Of a stretch of 8,816 bases of DNA, positions 5,044 to 8,816 are shown piece after piece. Location of the stretch: the NCBI GenBank assembly GCA_028711675.1, contig JAQTRT010000125.1, positions 1-8,816 of the forward strand. Direction: 5' to 3'. The notes under the pieces were generated by a model. The model was given only the letters and a program-made list of their open reading frames with translations. It made no database searches and was not told the origin of the DNA. The position numbers were made by a program, and so were the translations under genes. The stretch is from a bacterium. GTDB taxonomy: Bacteria > Spirochaetota > JAHITG01. The number at the start of each line of letters is the position of its first letter. The first letter of the stretch is position 1.

Positions 5044-6123
5044 ATGGCCGGAAAGAATATCCGTATCTTTGCTTTTGGCGGGAATGAGGTGGCTCCTGTG
5101 GGTATGGTGGATGAAAAAGGCCATGATATCATTCCGGATATTTCCATGCAATGGCAGCGGACCCATGAGACCTGCAGACATATAGCGGACATCATCTGCC
5201 GGTTTCCCGATGATGAATATATCATAACACACGGTAACGGGCCCCAGGTCGGTAATATTTTACTGCGGGCTGAATATTCGCGCCGTATCCTTCCCCCTCT
5301 GCCTCTGGATATCTGCGGAGCGGACAGTCAGGGTGCTATGGGTTATATGATCGGCCAGTTGCTGGAAAACCAGTTGAAGATCGCCGGTTCAACCAAAGAG
5401 GTTACGGCTCTGGTCACCCGGGTCGTTGTGGACGTGGATGATCCCGGATTCAAGAATCCCGTAAAGTTCATCGGACCGTCTTACACGCGGGAACAGGCTG
5501 AAGAGAGGATGGAGAAGGACGGCTGGACCATGAAGGTTTATAAAAAGAACGATAAAGGGGATGAGATATGGCGCAAGGTGGTTCCTTCGCCCAAACCTTT
5601 GGATATTGTGGAATTCGATATGATCGAGTCAGCCCTGGAAAAGGGAAAGATCCCCGTGGCTGTGGGCGGAGGGGGGATCCCGGTTGTCAAGGTGAAGAAA
5701 ATGGATGACAGCTACCTCTGCAACTACGGCATCCGTTACAAGGACGGGAAGGGATCAAGGATCCTTTCCGGAGTGGAAGCTGTTGTGGACAAGGACCTGG
5801 CGTCAGCCCTTTTAGGGGCCATGCTCATCCGGAGAGCCCGTGAACAAGGAGAAGAGATTGATGTAACGCTGACCATTTTTACAGGCGAGAACGGAGCCAA
5901 GCTGAATTATCAGAAACCGGATGAGAGGGATTTGAGGAAGCTCACGCTGCAGGAAGCCAGGCAGTATCTGGAACAGGGGCAGTTCCCTGCCGGCAGTATG
6001 GGACCCAAGATCGAAGCCATTATTTATTTTCTCGAGAACGGCGGTAAGGCAGCTTATATCACGCTTACCGACCGGTATCCTGATACACTGGCCGGCAGGG
6101 CCGGTACTACCATAACGGTGTAA
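5044..6123 (+). CDS. Carbamate kinase-like amino acid kinase, enlarged form
   Basis: The 359-residue protein belongs to the amino acid kinase family and resembles carbamate kinase, which makes ATP and carbamate (then ammonia and CO2) from carbamoyl phosphate and ADP in the cytoplasm. Blocks shared with ArcC, in order, are FGGNEVAPVG (11-20), THGNGPQVGN (62-71), GADSQGAMGY (92-101), TRVVVDVDDPGFKNP (125-139), VPSPKPLDIVE (180-190), VGGGGIP (207-213), GVEAVVDKDLASALLG (243-258) and GQFPAGSMGPKIEA (312-325). Typical carbamate kinases are about 310 residues. The extra length includes a segment at about 215-241 between VGGGGIP and GVEAVVDK, which places unusual residues near the nucleotide side. 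There is no arginine deiminase, ornithine or other carbamoyltransferase gene beside it. It could therefore serve another carbamoyl-phosphate-yielding pathway or phosphorylate another acid. The next gene follows after 16 bp. Confidence 0.88.
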   Translation: MAGKNIRIFAFGGNEVAPVGMVDEKGHDIIPDISMQWQRTHETCRHIADIICRFPDDEYIITHGNGPQVGNILLRAEYSRRILPPLPLDICGADSQGAMGYMIGQLLENQLKIAGSTKEVTALVTRVVVDVDDPGFKNPVKFIGPSYTREQAEERMEKDGWTMKVYKKNDKGDEIWRKVVPSPKPLDIVEFDMIESALEKGKIPVAVGGGGIPVVKVKKMDDSYLCNYGIRYKDGKGSRILSGVEAVVDKDLASALLGAMLIRRAREQGEEIDVTLTIFTGENGAKLNYQKPDERDLRKLTLQEARQYLEQGQFPAGSMGPKIEAIIYFLENGGKAAYITLTDRYPDTLAGRAGTTITV

Positions 6124-6139
6124 TGACCAAGGAAGGTTT

Positions 6140-6772
6140 ATGAGTTTCATGTATCCCATTCAGTACCTGAACAAGGTTCCTGTCGATCCTCCTCTTTCCC
6201 TCATCCTGGCAAGGCTGGGATTTCAAAAGAATAAGACCAAACTGATCCCTGAACAGGAAGAGAGGATCAGGAAGGTCATGGATACGGGTATTCTGCTGTG
6301 CCGTCCGGCCGCCTGTTATGTTTCTCTCCCCATTCAGACGATGGAGCAGGACAGGATCGTCCTGGAAGGCGGTTCGGAGTTCAGGAGCCTGGGCCTTCAA
6401 AAGCTGCTGGAGAAAAGCAGGGAAGCTGTGCTCATGGCTGCTACGGTGGGCAAGGACGTGATCGAGAGGAGGGATGATGCCGTGAAGAAGAAGAACGGCC
6501 ATGAAGCCCTCGTGCTGGATGCGGTAGCGTCAGAGATGACGGACACCATCCTGGACTGGCTTATGCTTTACATTAATAATCTTATCCGCAGGCAGGGACG
6601 CCAGCTGACAAGGAAAAGATTCAGCCCCGGTTACGGGGATTTTTCCCTGGAGAACCAAAGCAGGTTCTTTCAGGTCCTGGACCTTTCCCGGCTGGGCCTG
6701 AGCCTGAATCCTTCAATGATCCTGGTCCCCGAAAAATCAGTGACCGCTGTTGCGGGCGTGGAGATTATTTAG
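6140..6772 (+). CDS. Stand-alone MetH activation-domain protein (corrinoid reactivation)
   Basis: The 210-residue product matches the C-terminal activation domain of cobalamin-dependent methionine synthase as a separate protein, as found in some anaerobes. That domain binds S-adenosylmethionine and helps re-methylate oxidised cob(II)alamin. Visible blocks are LMAATVGKDVIER (98-110), LDAVASEMTD (126-135), the SAM-binding-type RFSPGYGDFSLENQ (160-173), and a C-terminal NPSMILVPEKSVTAVAGVE (190-208). Those last two blocks are the most typical part of the family. Length is normal for the single-domain form. The ATG has AAGGA six bases upstream; ATG 6149 is a poorer alternative. It follows the carbamate kinase-like gene by 16 bp and probably shares its transcript. 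No methionine synthase or corrinoid methyltransferase is in view, so the partner must lie elsewhere. Confidence 0.87.
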   Translation: MSFMYPIQYLNKVPVDPPLSLILARLGFQKNKTKLIPEQEERIRKVMDTGILLCRPAACYVSLPIQTMEQDRIVLEGGSEFRSLGLQKLLEKSREAVLMAATVGKDVIERRDDAVKKKNGHEALVLDAVASEMTDTILDWLMLYINNLIRRQGRQLTRKRFSPGYGDFSLENQSRFFQVLDLSRLGLSLNPSMILVPEKSVTAVAGVEII

Positions 6773-7631
6773 CTTCTTTTTTTTCTTTTTCGCAGTGGAT
6801 GAGGAATAATTTCTGCTGGGCCATTTTGGATATATCGTTGTCCAGGTCAATGGCCGAACAGATACCATACTCCATCTTGGCTGATTCGATCTCGTTCTTC
6901 AGTTTATATACGTCTCCCAGATACAGGTGGGCCATGATGTTCTTGTTGTTCAGTTTGACGGAGCAGAGAAGGAGTTCCTTGGCGATATCGATCTGATCGC
7001 GCAACAGATAGATCTCCCCCAGTCTGCAGAAGATATTCGACGGGTCCGGCACTTTATTGGCAACTTTCTTATACAGGATCTCGGCCTTATCGTAATCTTT
7101 CATGGCAAAGAAGATATCGGCCTTCAGTCTCAGCACAAAAGGATGGGAGGCCATCTCCACGGGAAAATTATCGAGCAGTTTCAATCCGTCATCGAACTGG
7201 GTTGTCTGGCAGTAAAGGATACACCGGATGATCTCGAGTATGACGGGATGACCCATCTTCAACTGGATCAGCCTGAGAAATTCACTGCAGTTGGGCAGGT
7301 CCCCCTGGATGGCGAAAAAAACAGCCAGGGATACGGCGATATGGGCCTTAAAAGGATTCTCAGTATCCTCCTCCGGCTTCAGGTTCTCCTTTAAAGCAGC
7401 TTTCCATACCTTCAGCAGTTCCGCCTGGGATAAGCTCCTGATCTTGGAAAGATACTCTTTTTCATCAGTGAGCTGAATATTACCGAGTTTGAATATAAAT
7501 GGCAGGTAATAGGCTAACTTATCATTGATCGTGATATTCATGGTCTTTTTATGGATGGGAACTGTGTTTATGATAATAATACTATCCTGATTTTTCTTTT
7601 CAAGATTTTTTTCTGCTGATATCTTTTTCAT
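6765..7631 (-). CDS. TPR-repeat protein of unknown function
   Basis: The 288-residue product is mainly alpha-helical. The clearest tetratricopeptide repeats are at about 163-196 (with AMKDYDKAEILYKKV), 197-230 (GEIYLLRDQIDIAKELL) and 231-264 (LGDVYKLKNEIESAKMEY). Degenerate helical pairs lie at about 93-160. TPRs are protein-binding scaffolds; no enzyme domain, signal peptide or membrane helix is seen, so it is probably cytoplasmic. The first 30 residues are lysine-rich with a run of isoleucines. ATG 7631 has no ribosome site, and ATG 7541 (MNITINDK) is a possible alternative. A TATAAT lies upstream of 7631. The stop overlaps by 8 bp the stop of the convergent corrinoid-activation gene, and the lysine-rich C-terminus EKEKKEAK is the complement of a T-rich tract. 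Confidence 0.75.
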   Translation of the reverse strand: MKKISAEKNLEKKNQDSIIIINTVPIHKKTMNITINDKLAYYLPFIFKLGNIQLTDEKEYLSKIRSLSQAELLKVWKAALKENLKPEEDTENPFKAHIAVSLAVFFAIQGDLPNCSEFLRLIQLKMGHPVILEIIRCILYCQTTQFDDGLKLLDNFPVEMASHPFVLRLKADIFFAMKDYDKAEILYKKVANKVPDPSNIFCRLGEIYLLRDQIDIAKELLLCSVKLNNKNIMAHLYLGDVYKLKNEIESAKMEYGICSAIDLDNDISKMAQQKLFLIHCEKEKKEAK

Positions 7632-7648
7632 TGAAAAAGGAATTGGAA

Positions 7649-7656
7649 ATTATATT
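7649..7656. promoter_or_regulatory. Overlapping divergent -10 boxes between the TPR and dnaG genes
   Basis: The 33-bp gap contains TATAAT on the minus strand (7649-7654) overlapping TATATT on the plus strand (7651-7656). The minus box would start transcription near 7642, 11 bases before the TPR ATG. The plus box would start near 7663, almost at the dnaG ATG. Neither has a good -35 (TTGAAA at 7631-7636 is only 14 bases from the plus box). Confidence 0.4.
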
Positions 7657-7664
7657 TTGAGTCC

Positions 7665-8816
7665 ATGTCGTACATTTCCGAGAATACCATCAATAAGGTC
7701 AAGGAACGGCTGAACATCACGGATGTGGTCAAGGATTACATGAAGCTGAAGAAGAGCGGAAGGAACTGGACCGGGCTGTGCCCTTTCCATATCGAAAAGA
7801 CCCCTTCTTTTTTCGTGAATGAAGAAAAAGGCATCTATCATTGTTTCGGATGCAGCGCCAGCGGCAATATGTTCAATTTTATCATGAGAGTGGAGAACGT
7901 CCCTTTCCCGGAAAGCATCAAGATCCTGGCCCAGAAGGCAGGGATCACGGTGGAATACAAGGACGGCGCCTTTACCGAGCAGTATAAGATTCAGGAGCTG
8001 ATCCACAAGGTGAATGAAAGGGCCTCTTTTATCTTCCAATATTATATGACCAACAGACCCGAAGGGGAAAGGGTCCGGAAGTATCTAAAAGAGCGCCGGA
8101 TCAAGGATGAGACGGCGGAGGTCTTTAAGCTGGGCTACGCGCCGGACAGTTATGATAAGCTTCATTCGGAATTATTGAAAGAGAATTATAACGCCAAGAC
8201 CATACTGGATGCAGGCCTGATCATCAAATCCAGTAACCGGCAGGGATATTATGACCGTTTCCGGAACCGGCTGATGTTTCCCATAATCAATGCCATGAAT
8301 AATATCATCGGTTTCGGCGGCCGTCTGATGAACGAGACAGAAGGCCTGGCCAAGTACATGAATACGCCGGAGACGGAGGTGTACAGCAAACGGTTCAATC
8401 TATACGGGATCAACGTGACCCATAATCATATCCGGGAGAAACGGCAGGCCATCGTTGTGGAGGGATACTTTGACGCCATTGCCCTTTATCAGGAAGGTAT
8501 CAGGAACGTCGTGGCGCTTCTGGGCACTTCGCTGACCAATGAACAGATCCTGCTCCTGAAACGATACGCGGATGAGGTGGTCCTCCTGTTCGATTCGGAC
8601 AAGGCCGGTAATGCCGCCACCATCAAGAGCATCTCGATCCTCCTGAATACCAATCTGAAGATCAAGATCGTGGAACTGCCCGTGAACACGGACCCGGACG
8701 AGTATGTCTTCAAACAGGGCCCGGCCAGCCTGCTGAAGCTCATCAGCGCGGCTCCCAGTTTCCTGAAATTCATCGTGGTAACGGCCTTTAAGAAATTCCA
8801 TTCCGAGAACGTGGAG
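7665..8816 (+). CDS. dnaG: DNA primase DnaG, N-terminal 384 residues (cut by the window edge)
   Basis: DnaG makes RNA primers for DNA replication, working with the DnaB helicase. The window holds the N-terminal zinc-binding domain and most of the catalytic core. The CHC2 zinc finger has Cys39 and His42 (in LCPFH) and Cys60 and Cys63 (in HCFGC). The primase core contains the basic RFRNRLMFPI (198-207) and GFGGR (216-220). The TOPRIM part has the catalytic Glu266 in VVEGYFD, then GTSLT (287-291), and Asp310 and Asp312 in FDSDKAG. The core motifs seen are intact, with Phe269 in place of the usual Met in EGYMD as a mild change. ATG 7665 fits the family N-terminus and no other in-frame start is near; its ribosome site is weak (GAG only three bases away). 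The helicase-interacting C-terminal domain lies beyond 8816. It diverges from the TPR gene. Confidence 0.96.
   Translation, partial: MSYISENTINKVKERLNITDVVKDYMKLKKSGRNWTGLCPFHIEKTPSFFVNEEKGIYHCFGCSASGNMFNFIMRVENVPFPESIKILAQKAGITVEYKDGAFTEQYKIQELIHKVNERASFIFQYYMTNRPEGERVRKYLKERRIKDETAEVFKLGYAPDSYDKLHSELLKENYNAKTILDAGLIIKSSNRQGYYDRFRNRLMFPIINAMNNIIGFGGRLMNETEGLAKYMNTPETEVYSKRFNLYGINVTHNHIREKRQAIVVEGYFDAIALYQEGIRNVVALLGTSLTNEQILLLKRYADEVVLLFDSDKAGNAATIKSISILLNTNLKIKIVELPVNTDPDEYVFKQGPASLLKLISAAPSFLKFIVVTAFKKFHSENVE

Noticed and set aside
6744..6790. Intrinsic terminator at the convergent gene ends
   Set aside because: The hairpin CCGC-TGTT-GCGG is only 4 bp and lies 18 bases from the T tract, which is explained by lysine codons of the TPR gene.
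8400..8801. Minus-strand open frame opposite dnaG
   Set aside because: It lies wholly inside dnaG coding sequence with intact primase motifs and is an antisense shadow.

Overview
The window comes from a bacterial chromosome of mid-range GC. It probably belongs to an uncultured anaerobic lineage. The hints are a corrinoid (B12) activation protein, a carbamate kinase relative and an RnfG-like flavoprotein, none of them a marker gene. A lipoprotein with a clear lipobox and an exported discoidin-type protein fit a diderm cell. I cannot name the phylum. There is no phage, integrase, CRISPR array or rRNA, and I see no transposase gene.

Layout, left to right. A tRNA-Leu(GAG) lies on the minus strand (63-146) with its own promoter. 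Upstream of it on the same strand are two genes for the cell envelope: an exported protein with the order discoidin, FN3, FN3, discoidin (229-1806), and a lipoprotein with a CBM11/CIA30-like sandwich domain (1863-2528). A 104-bp divergent region separates the lipoprotein gene from a plus-strand YjbQ/UPF0047 gene (2633-3049). The YjbQ gene converges on a minus-strand pair with overlapping ends: an RnfG-like FMN-binding membrane protein (4185-4730) followed by a DegT/DnrJ/EryC1/StrS sugar aminotransferase (3071-4198).

A 313-bp gene-free stretch (4731-5043) then holds divergent promoters and, between them, a cluster of inverted repeats including two tight tetraloop hairpins. To its right are a plus-strand carbamate kinase-like gene (5044-6123) and, 16 bp later, a stand-alone MetH-type activation-domain gene (6140-6772). 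Its stop overlaps by 8 bp the stop of a minus-strand TPR gene (6765-7631). The TPR gene starts only 33 bp from the divergent DNA primase gene dnaG, which runs off the right edge (7665-8816, first 384 residues). This CDS is open to the window end, so its lack of a stop is a boundary effect.

How the genes work together. Most neighbours look like short unrelated units; strand changes after every one or two genes. The two envelope genes may act together in surface carbohydrate binding. The carbamate kinase and corrinoid-activation genes look like one operon without an obvious shared pathway. The rnfG-degT coupling is clear in the sequence but unexplained in function. The main points for a second look are the hairpin cluster at 4812-4957, the altered flavinylation motif of the solitary RnfG, the enlarged carbamate kinase, and the repeated placement of -10 elements 7-9 bases before start codons, which suggests leaderless transcripts.
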